Assembly: GCA_903970295.1 (NCBI GenBank)
Contig: CAJCHQ010000430.1
Coordinates: 1-5,815, forward strand
DNA length: 5,815 bases
Origin: Bryobacterales bacterium
Lineage (GTDB): Bacteria > Cyanobacteriota > Vampirovibrionia > Obscuribacterales > Obscuribacteraceae
Direction of reading: 5' to 3'
Below the pieces are notes generated by a model that did no database searches, was not told the origin of the DNA, and saw only the letters and a program-made list of their open reading frames with translations. This document shows, piece by piece, positions 1 through 4,315 of this stretch. The position numbers and the translations under genes were made by a program. The stretch's first letter is position 1. Each line of letters opens with the position of its first letter.

Positions 1-12
1 ATGCCTTTAAAA

Positions 13-969
13 TTATTTGAGTTCGCCGGCGCCCGTTTTGGTCAACGCCAAAATATCCTCAATTTCGTCCCGGGTCGGCAGTGATGGTTCTGCTCCAAGC
101 TTTGTTGTTGCCAGAGCGCCGGCCGCACAGCCCAATTTTAAAGCGTCTTCGAGGTTTTTGCCTTCGGACAGCCCGGCGGCTAAGGCGCCGCAGAACGCGT
201 CCCCGGCGGCAGTGGTATCAATAGCTGAGACCTTGAAAGCCGGCACGTGAACGGCGGCTTGGTTGCCAGCCAAAACCAGAGCCCCCAATTCTCCCAATGT
301 CAAAATCGTTGTTCTAATGCCCCATGAATGGAAGCTTTTAGCCGCCTCCTTTGCCCCCTCCAATGTTTCCGAATCGATTGAGGTCAGCTGCTTGGCTTCG
401 GTCTGATTGGGCACGATGATATCGACATATTGCAGCAAGTCTTGCGGTAATTGGCCTGACTCAGGTGCCGGCGCTGGATTCAAGACGACCTGCAAACCGG
501 CTTCGCGAGCGATTTTAGCAGCCGCTATCAGAGGCTCGTACGGCACTTCCAATTGCATCAGCAAAACCTGACTGCTTTTGATTAAATCCGAGCTTTTCTC
601 TATATCATCTTTGCCGAGTTCCGCATTCGATTGTTGAGCGATGACGATGTAATTATTGCCGGCGGCGTCAACGGTGATGTGGGCAATCCCTGTAGGCACG
701 TCGGCATCACGAATCATGCCTGTGACATCGACGCGATTTTTCCTGAGCACTGCCAACAACTGGTCGCCGAAACTGTCCATGCCGACCCGACCGATCATCG
801 CCGTATTGGCGCCCGAGCGCGCCGCCGCCAGAGCCTGATTGTTTCCCTTTCCCCCGGCGAACATGCCGAAGCCCGTTCCACGCAAGGTCTCTCCACGTTC
901 TGGTCGCCTTGTCGCTTGCACGACGAGATCCATACTGAGGCTGCCAACGACGACGACACGACCAGGCAT
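13..969 (-). CDS. rbsK: Ribokinase (PfkB/ribokinase-family sugar kinase)
   Basis: Predicted cytoplasmic enzyme that phosphorylates D-ribose with ATP to ribose 5-phosphate, feeding the pentose phosphate pathway. The 318-residue product has the family signatures in order: GSLSMD at residues 9-14 (substrate-side N-terminal motif), GGKGNNQA at 39-46 (the usual GGKGANQA), NPAPA at 164-168, PNQTEA from 187, and DTTAAGDAF at 251-259, whose Asp257 is the expected catalytic base. DTTAAGD is the same as in E. coli RbsK, which argues for ribokinase over fructokinase or adenosine kinase, and the length is normal. I chose the ATG at 969 because AGGA lies 6 nt upstream and MPGRVVVVGS begins the fold; the frame is open to an ATG at 1029, but that would overlap the upstream gene. 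It is the second gene of an operon with the deacetylase, 10 nt away. No ribose transporter is visible nearby, so the source of ribose is unknown. Strict ribose specificity is inferred. Confidence 0.92.
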   Translation of the reverse strand: MPGRVVVVGSLSMDLVVQATRRPERGETLRGTGFGMFAGGKGNNQALAAARSGANTAMIGRVGMDSFGDQLLAVLRKNRVDVTGMIRDADVPTGIAHITVDAAGNNYIVIAQQSNAELGKDDIEKSSDLIKSSQVLLMQLEVPYEPLIAAAKIAREAGLQVVLNPAPAPESGQLPQDLLQYVDIIVPNQTEAKQLTSIDSETLEGAKEAAKSFHSWGIRTTILTLGELGALVLAGNQAAVHVPAFKVSAIDTTAAGDAFCGALAAGLSEGKNLEDALKLGCAAGALATTKLGAEPSLPTRDEIEDILALTKTGAGELK

Positions 970-982
970 GATTAATCCTTTA
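970..982 (-). promoter_or_regulatory. Ribokinase ribosome-binding site abutting the upstream stop codon
   Basis: On the minus strand the junction reads TAAAGGATTAATCATG. The TAA (980-982) ends the deacetylase, the AGGA that follows directly (976-979) is the ribokinase Shine-Dalgarno, and ATG (967-969) follows after 6 nt. Ribosomes finishing the first gene stop on the initiation region of the second, so translational coupling is likely. Both genes must share a transcript unless there is a promoter inside the deacetylase gene, and I saw none. Confidence 0.75.
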
Positions 983-2095
983 GGCTCCCTTGAGAGATTT
1001 CCAGTATTTGGAAAAATGTTTGCGCACATCTTCGATTCGATCGTCGACGTCTGTGGCCCGGCTGTCGTTAGTGATCGGATCGGTGCCAGCCGCTGCTCCC
1101 GGAATCAGATACGACACGTGCACATCGGCTGTCGCTCTGGCTGAGTCGGCATTGAGCACGCGCATTGTGGCAATCGCTGATTCAGACAGCGCTTTTACGT
1201 TGTAGCCACCTTCAAGAAAACAAATTACTTTTGCCCCGGTCATGTCGGCCAGATCCTTAAGTCTTTGCGAGAGCATGGCAAAGCCAGCGGTTGAAATTTT
1301 CTGTCCGCCCAACGGATCTTGGCGATGCGCATCATACCCGGCGGACACAAGAATCAAGTCTGGTTCATATTCGAGCCCGATTGGTCGGACTATTTTATCC
1401 CAGGCGGCCAGATAACCTCGATCGCCTGTGCCTGCCGGCAGCGGAATATTGATATTGAAACCTGTGCCTTCATGAGAGCCGTCTCTCGTGTACCAGCCTA
1501 ATTCGGTGCGCCAAAAAGGGTATTGGTGCAAGGAGATGAAACAAATGCTTGGATCGCGGTAAAAAATCTCTTGTGTGCCGTTGCCATGATGAACGTCCCA
1601 GTCGATAATGAGCGTGCGCTTATAGCCCTGCTTCGCTTGGGCGTGTCGAGCAGTCACGGCAATGTTATTGAAGAGGCAAAAACCCATTGCTTGCGCGGTG
1701 GAAGCGTGGTGCCCAGGTGGTCTTACCGCGACGAAAGCGCTCTGTACGCTTGGTTTCTGAATCGCATCCAGTGCGACTAAACCGGCTCCCGCTGCCAACT
1801 TGGCGATGTCGAAAGTTTGCGGGCTCATGTAAGTGTCGGCGTCGAGTTGGATTGTGCCGCCGCCAGCAATTTTGCGAGAATCACTCTCCAAATCTTCGAC
1901 ATAGCTGGCGGCATGCACCTGCGCGATTTCGTCTTCAGTGGCTGAGCGTGGCTCGAATAGTTTTACGTCGTCTTCGAGTGCGCTGCGGTAAAACGCTTGA
2001 TCGATGGCGGCCAAGCGTTCGGCTGATTCCGGATGCCCGTCCGGAGTCATGTGCAGTTGGAATTTCGAATCCCTAATCAGGGCCAGCTTGGACAT
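980..2095 (-). CDS. Zinc-dependent histone deacetylase-superfamily amidohydrolase
   Basis: Predicted cytoplasmic hydrolase that removes acetyl (or another acyl) groups from lysine side chains or from small amines such as polyamines, using an active-site zinc. The 371-residue product carries the full arginase/deacetylase-fold signature: HPESAERL at 21-28, RPPGHH at 125-130 (His129/His130, the catalytic His pair), GFCLFNN at 138-144, DWDVHHGNGT at 165-174 (zinc ligands Asp167 and His169), SAGYDAH with zinc ligand Asp255, and EGGYN with Tyr298, the transition-state tyrosine. All catalytic residues are present, so it should be active. The pattern is closest to bacterial class II-like deacetylases. 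AcuC or acetylpolyamine hydrolase cannot be separated from it by eye, so no symbol is given. I chose the ATG at 2095 (MSKLALIRDS) because the fold begins there. The frame stays open to a GTG at 2158, but neither start has a strong Shine-Dalgarno. First gene of the operon with ribokinase. Confidence 0.92.
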   Translation of the reverse strand: MSKLALIRDSKFQLHMTPDGHPESAERLAAIDQAFYRSALEDDVKLFEPRSATEDEIAQVHAASYVEDLESDSRKIAGGGTIQLDADTYMSPQTFDIAKLAAGAGLVALDAIQKPSVQSAFVAVRPPGHHASTAQAMGFCLFNNIAVTARHAQAKQGYKRTLIIDWDVHHGNGTQEIFYRDPSICFISLHQYPFWRTELGWYTRDGSHEGTGFNINIPLPAGTGDRGYLAAWDKIVRPIGLEYEPDLILVSAGYDAHRQDPLGGQKISTAGFAMLSQRLKDLADMTGAKVICFLEGGYNVKALSESAIATMRVLNADSARATADVHVSYLIPGAAAGTDPITNDSRATDVDDRIEDVRKHFSKYWKSLKGA

Positions 2096-2144
2096 TGACA
2101 CACCAATTCCAAATAGCGGCGTGGGCAATCGTTCCCGCACCCTG

Positions 2145-2156
2145 GACAACATTGTC
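2145..2156. repeat. Short inverted repeat near the deacetylase start
   Basis: GACAA-CA-TTGTC, a 5-bp dyad with a 2-bp centre, lies about 50 bp upstream of the deacetylase start and 28 bp downstream (in transcription) of the larger dyad at 2184-2202. It could be a secondary operator half or chance. The 12-bp length makes it weak evidence alone. Confidence 0.2.
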
Positions 2157-2183
2157 ACATATTCGGTACTGGCTTGACCCCAG

Positions 2184-2202
2184 CTTGAACGATATGTTCA
2201 AG
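2184..2202. promoter_or_regulatory. Perfect 7-bp dyad upstream of the deacetylase operon
   Basis: CTTGAAC-GATAT-GTTCAAG is a perfect inverted repeat with a 5-bp centre, 89 bp upstream of the deacetylase start. The size and short spacer fit the binding site of a dimeric repressor or activator. It resembles GAAC-N4-GTTC LexA-type boxes, but the spacer is one base too long, so I do not call it one. No confident -10/-35 pair was found beside it. Confidence 0.4.
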
Positions 2203-2252
2203 GCGAGTTTGGTTTGGTTGATTAAAGCGAGTAAGTGGGCGCCAACACAGCT

Positions 2253-2274
2253 CTGCCTCGGTGTGCCGAGGCAG
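2253..2274 (-). terminator. Terminator-like GC hairpin after the small gene
   Basis: CTGCCTCGG and CCGAGGCAG form a perfect 9-bp stem around a 4-nt loop (CACA on the minus strand). It begins 6 nt after the stop codon of the 71-residue gene. Position and stability fit a transcript end, but no T run follows on either strand, so it may be a 3'-end stabiliser, a Rho-assisted end or an attenuator in front of the deacetylase operon rather than a classical intrinsic terminator. Confidence 0.45.
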
Positions 2275-2279
2275 CTATG

Positions 2280-2495
2280 TCAGTGGATGGTTCCTGGCAT
2301 TTGCATTGACAACCAGTGCGAAGGACAGAGAATTTCGGGATTCGATTTTACTTCGGTGCAACGGCAGCGATAGGAACTGCCGGAGTTTTTCTCATCTTTT
2401 TCAATATTGCCATCGTCGAGAACCAATCTCGTCACGGTTCTGGAGACGGAACTCAAAGTTGGGGTTTCTGGACTTAGTTTTTTGCGTGCGTACAT
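2280..2495 (-). CDS. Small hypothetical protein, 71 aa, possible CxC...CxxH metal site
   Basis: I do not recognise this protein. Gene status rests on its signals: a near-consensus promoter (GTGACA-17-TATAAA, 2521-2549), a GAGAGG ribosome-binding site 8 nt before the ATG, and a 9-bp hairpin directly after the TGA. The product is hydrophilic, with a basic N-terminus (MYARKK), a Ser/Thr-rich stretch at 8-22, an acidic patch near 27-35 (DDGNIEKDE), and a C-terminal part with Cys44, Cys46, Cys57 and His60 in a CxC-x10-CxxH arrangement that could bind zinc. No signal peptide or membrane segment is seen. It stands alone, about 185 bp upstream of the deacetylase operon and facing the same way. It could also be a short leader peptide or a chance frame behind a promoter that really drives the deacetylase operon. 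The metal site is speculation. Confidence 0.5.
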   Translation of the reverse strand: MYARKKLSPETPTLSSVSRTVTRLVLDDGNIEKDEKNSGSSYRCRCTEVKSNPEILCPSHWLSMQMPGTIH

Positions 2496-2503
2496 CTGCT
2501 GTG

Positions 2504-2509
2504 CCTCTC
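2504..2509 (-). promoter_or_regulatory. Ribosome-binding site of the small gene
   Basis: GAGAGG on the minus strand, 8 nt before the ATG at 2495. Good complementarity and spacing are a main reason for accepting this short frame as a gene. Confidence 0.55.
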
Positions 2510-2520
2510 AGGACAAGTCA

Positions 2521-2549
2521 TTTATAGTTGCTCGTTAACATGTTGTCAC
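2521..2549 (-). promoter_or_regulatory. Near-consensus sigma70-type promoter
   Basis: Minus-strand -35 GTGACA (2544-2549, 5 of 6 consensus) and -10 TATAAA (2521-2526, 5 of 6) are separated by exactly 17 bp. Transcription would start near 2514, about 19 nt before the small gene's ATG, leaving a short leader that holds the GAGAGG site. An AT-rich patch lies just upstream of the -35, and an A/T tract at 2571-2581 farther upstream could bend DNA or act like an UP element. This is the best promoter in the window and could also read through into the deacetylase-ribokinase operon. Confidence 0.65.
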
Positions 2550-2552
2550 GAG
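2531..2552. promoter_or_regulatory. Operator-like dyad inside the promoter
   Basis: CTCGT (2531-2535) and ACGAG (2548-2552) are inverted around a perfect 8-bp palindrome AACATGTT (2537-2544); the two dyad centres differ by one base. The element covers the -35 and most of the spacer, where a repressor would block RNA polymerase. Family of the binding protein unknown. Confidence 0.35.
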
Positions 2553-2589
2553 TAAAATTACGTAGTCGGCAAAAATTTTTTGTCCGCTA

Positions 2590-2611
2590 AGCCTGGCTGT
2601 GCATGCAGGCT
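2590..2611. repeat. Small inverted repeat upstream of the promoter
   Basis: AGCCTG (2590-2595) and CAGGCT (2606-2611) form a 6-bp dyad with a 10-nt loop that contains part of the palindrome TGCATGCA (2599-2606). The rest of 2550-2746 shows no gene or convincing RNA. Role unknown; may be chance. Confidence 0.25.
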
Positions 2612-2746
2612 CAGATTGCTCGAATTTTCAGGTTAAGCTGCAAATAAGCCGAATAATCAAAGATCTAATCAGCTCTTAGCTATACTAAATAACGACGTAT
2701 GCATCAAGCTAGTAAGAATTGGGATAATGAGAACGGCAGTAGAACG

Positions 2747-2794
2747 AGGTGGTCCTGACGCACTGACAATTTGTTCAATGGATCAGGACCGCCT
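2747..2794 (-). terminator. Long inverted repeat at the end of the TPR/membrane operon
   Basis: AGGTGGTCCTGA (2747-2758) and TCAGGACCGCCT (2783-2794) pair over 12 positions with a single non-Watson-Crick pair, around a 24-nt loop. The arm overlaps the TAG stop of the membrane-protein gene. In minus-strand RNA the odd pair is A-C; in plus-strand RNA it would be a U-G wobble. No T run follows on the minus strand, so it is probably a 3'-end structure or Rho-associated end rather than a classical intrinsic terminator. Confidence 0.4.
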
Positions 2795-3017
2795 AAGCCT
2801 TTTCGCGCTGCGAGAGCCAGGTCAGGTCTTTGCGAAGTGAACCGGACAGCCAGCCGACCAACCAAATCAATGCGACATTGGCGGCTGCAAGAGGTATGGA
2901 CAGGAGAAAACCGCTCAGCCCGGTAAGCAAGATACTAGCCGGTGCCCACCAGGCACCAATGGCGATCGTCAATGCACCGGCTGCGGTGGCACAATACGGT
3001 GGGGACGAAGCCCTCAT
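2793..3017 (-). CDS. Small two-helix membrane protein (unknown function)
   Basis: Unrecognised 74-residue protein. Two hydrophobic helices are evident: residues about 7-29 (Ala/Ile/Trp-rich, containing AIGAWWAPASILL) and about 33-54 (FLLSIPLAAANVALIWLVGWL). They are separated by a short Gly/Ser turn and followed by a charged tail (SLRKDLTWLSQREKA), so a hairpin topology in the inner membrane with a basic cytoplasmic C-terminus is likely. I chose the ATG at 3017. The frame is open to an ATG at 3122, but that would overlap the TPR gene by 70 bp and add a non-hydrophobic extension; a CTG overlapping the upstream TGA is a remote alternative. The start lies inside a strong hairpin (3006-3039), 35 nt after the TPR stop, and the local AAAGAA is a poor ribosome-binding site, so expression probably depends on translation of the upstream gene. 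Confidence 0.6.
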   Translation of the reverse strand: MRASSPPYCATAAGALTIAIGAWWAPASILLTGLSGFLLSIPLAAANVALIWLVGWLSGSLRKDLTWLSQREKA

Positions 3018-3039
3018 TTCTTTAAGAACGAGGGCTTCG
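3006..3039 (-). promoter_or_regulatory. Hairpin enclosing the membrane-protein start codon
   Basis: A perfect 10-bp stem, CGAAGCCCTC with GAGGGCTTCG, closes on a second short stem TTCTT/AAGAA with almost no loop. The ATG (3015-3017) lies at the junction: A and U in the internal bulge, G in the outer stem, with the purine-rich AAAGAA in the inner stem. The TPR gene stop (3053-3055) is 13 nt upstream of the first stem base, so a terminating ribosome would open it. Could also be an attenuator or an RNA-processing site. Confidence 0.55.
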
Positions 3040-3052
3040 CGGTCGATTGTGG

Positions 3053-3823
3053 TCAGTCCGACTTGATTGACCTCGCCTGCGTCAGCATTCCCCGCGCAAG
3101 TTCGAGCATACCCTGCACCCATTCCACCTGGGCCGGTTGTATACCTTGTGCTTTTGTGCGGTTCTCTAACAACTCAATCGCTTCCAGTATAACCGGTTCG
3201 GCCTCGCTCGGGCGCCCGACCTCCAACAGTAGTTCGCCGAGATTGCATTTGGTCATAGCGATTTGCTCGTCACCAGGTTCGCAGATGCGGGAGGCGATCT
3301 GGGCAGCGAGCAAGATTTGCGGATATGCATCGCCCTTCCGGTAAGTTTTCTCCAGTAAAATTGCCTCATGGGTTAGCAGGTCGATGGCTGCGCCATTCTC
3401 CCAGCTGCCGCTGCGATCCATCATCCGGCGCGCAAGCAGCAACGTGCTGTCAGCGAGGTCGTAGTCGCGAGCTGCCATATATTGCGCGGCCACCAGAGTG
3501 AGCTGTTCAGCGTTTCGTTGGTCACGCTCTGCCTCAGTCTGCGGTTCACAGCAATGGCATTGAACCTCAACATCCCAGCTCGGCTCCTTCCCATCCGTTT
3601 CCTCGGAGACGAGGAGAGCTACAGTCGTCTCGGTCGCACCGTCGATGATGGCGTTGACGCTTTCACTGCCGACGGTGGCTTTGCCCTCGTTCAACAGTTC
3701 TATAATTCTTGCCGGCGTGTATCCTTCCACTAGGTCGATTTTGATCGTGCGACGCTGCCAATGGTAAGAAACGAGGTTGATTCGAGTGGAGCTGTGGTCG
3801 TGGTCTTGGTCGTTGCAAGGCAT
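3053..3823 (-). CDS. TPR-like repeat protein with His/Asp-rich N-terminus and CHCC cluster
   Basis: Unrecognised 256-residue soluble protein. Residues 1-12 (MPCNDQDHDHSS) are rich in Asp/His. Residues about 14-88 look like a small alpha/beta domain (INLVSYHW, then IKIDLVEGYTPARIIELLNEGK, then VNAIIDG and VALLVSEE) ending at CHCC (89-92). From about 100 to 250 it is helical and TPR-like: paired helices around AAQYMAARDYDLADSTLLLARR, then LLAAQIASRI, then a good TPR consensus in CNLGELLLEVGRPSEAEPVILEAIELLE, and a final helix. TPRs normally bind partner proteins. Start: the ATG at 3823 has GGAGA 7 nt upstream; the longer GTG frame from 3856 lacks a site and would swallow that one. The next gene is a two-helix membrane protein 35 nt on, a possible partner. 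No signal peptide. The Cys/His residues might bind metal, but this is a guess. Confidence 0.75.
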   Translation of the reverse strand: MPCNDQDHDHSSTRINLVSYHWQRRTIKIDLVEGYTPARIIELLNEGKATVGSESVNAIIDGATETTVALLVSEETDGKEPSWDVEVQCHCCEPQTEAERDQRNAEQLTLVAAQYMAARDYDLADSTLLLARRMMDRSGSWENGAAIDLLTHEAILLEKTYRKGDAYPQILLAAQIASRICEPGDEQIAMTKCNLGELLLEVGRPSEAEPVILEAIELLENRTKAQGIQPAQVEWVQGMLELARGMLTQARSIKSD

Positions 3824-3830
3824 TTGATTG

Positions 3831-3835
3831 TCTCC
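3831..3835 (-). promoter_or_regulatory. Ribosome-binding site deciding the TPR-protein start
   Basis: GGAGA on the minus strand, 7 nt before the ATG at 3823. It lies between the two candidate starts (GTG at 3856 and ATG at 3823) and favours the shorter protein. Confidence 0.65.
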
Positions 3836-3846
3836 ATGAAGATTGA

Positions 3847-3879
3847 GTCCGTACACAGAATCTCGCGCGGCTTACGGAC
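3847..3879 (-). promoter_or_regulatory. Leader hairpin before the TPR gene
   Basis: GTCCGTA (3847-3853) and TACGGAC (3873-3879) are a perfect 7-bp inverted repeat with a 19-nt loop, ending 11 nt before the GGAGA site. In the mRNA it would form just upstream of the ribosome-binding site. A smaller dyad, GTCGC-GACC-GCGAC (3895-3908), lies farther upstream. Either could be structural or a protein-binding site. No riboswitch class is recognised. Confidence 0.35.
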
Positions 3880-3985
3880 AGGAGCTGCGTGATTGTCGCG
3901 ACCGCGACGTCACAGATGCGGGCACGCCAGTACCAACTGCTTCACGCGGGCACTGTTTTCAGCTAACTCGGGCGAATTAACAACG

Positions 3986-4010
3986 CGATTCAAATTCGAG
4001 AACCGAATCG
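3986..4010. repeat. Inverted repeat in the intergenic region
   Basis: CGATTC (3986-3991) and GAATCG (4005-4010) form a 6-bp dyad with a 13-nt loop. An overlapping dyad TTCG/CGAA lies inside, and CAAA/TTTG flanks it (3991-4014). The size fits a weak operator or a small hairpin; it may be chance. Confidence 0.25.
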
Positions 4011-4267
4011 TTTGCAAGAGTTAGTTGGGCGTACTTTGTCTGTGTATTTATGCGGGGTTAGATTCGAAAAGTGAATGAAGCAGGAAAATGCTAGGTTCTT
4101 CTGGTCTGAATTTGCAAGGAAAGGCCAGATGTTCGCTTCTTTACTTACTTGCTTCACACTTGTGATGTCAGTAGATGTTGCTCTGACAGCGATGCTAACG
4201 CGCGAGCCATTGCGCCAGCTTGGTCTAATCGCGGTCGATGTCGACTACACATAAGACGAATTGTCAG

Positions 4268-4283
4268 TGCCAAGATTTTGGCA
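4268..4283 (-). terminator. Weak hairpin after the GGDEF-like gene
   Basis: TGCCAA (4268-4273) and TTGGCA (4278-4283), a 6-bp stem with a 4-nt loop, 32 nt after the stop of the GGDEF-like gene. No T run follows, so it is only a candidate transcript end or 3' stabiliser. Confidence 0.25.
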
Positions 4284-4315
4284 ATTGTGGTGAAACTAGA
4301 ACCAGGAGCTTGGCG

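Larger units (their letters stand above)
3824..4315. other. 492-bp gene-free stretch
   Basis: No coding region, tRNA or known RNA is supported here. It contains the leader hairpin (3847-3879), the dyads at 3895-3908, 3986-4010 and 4268-4283, and a direct repeat GCGGGCAC twice around 3917-3955. A weak minus-strand promoter candidate, TTCACT (4070-4075) then 17 bp then CATAAA (4047-4052), matches consensus at only 4 of 6 in each box. If used it would give a leader of over 200 nt. This is the likely place for the TPR-operon promoter. Confidence 0.5.

Noticed and set aside
631..975. Plus-strand open frame opposite ribokinase
   Set aside because: It lies antisense to a motif-complete ribokinase and shows no independent signals.
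2096..2158. Longer deacetylase start (GTG at 2158)
   Set aside because: The added 21 residues do not belong to the fold, and there is no Shine-Dalgarno before GTGACAATG; MSKLALIRDS is a better beginning.
2184..2202. LexA/SOS box
   Set aside because: GAAC-5-GTTC has one base too many in the spacer compared with GAAC-N4-GTTC, and the downstream genes are not SOS genes.
2095..2527. Plus-strand open frames opposite the small gene and deacetylase leader
   Set aside because: Both use non-ATG starts, lack ribosome-binding sites, and cross the promoter and hairpin of the minus-strand small gene.
2571..2581. A/T tract as the T run of an intrinsic terminator
   Set aside because: No GC-rich stem directly precedes it in either direction; more likely it is AT-rich DNA upstream of the promoter.
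2665..2746. Plus-strand promoter near TATACT or GATAAT
   Set aside because: No matching -35 at the right spacing, and no plus-strand gene follows.
3018..3122. Longer start for the membrane protein (ATG at 3122)
   Set aside because: It would overlap the TPR gene by 70 bp and add a polar extension; retained only as an alternative.
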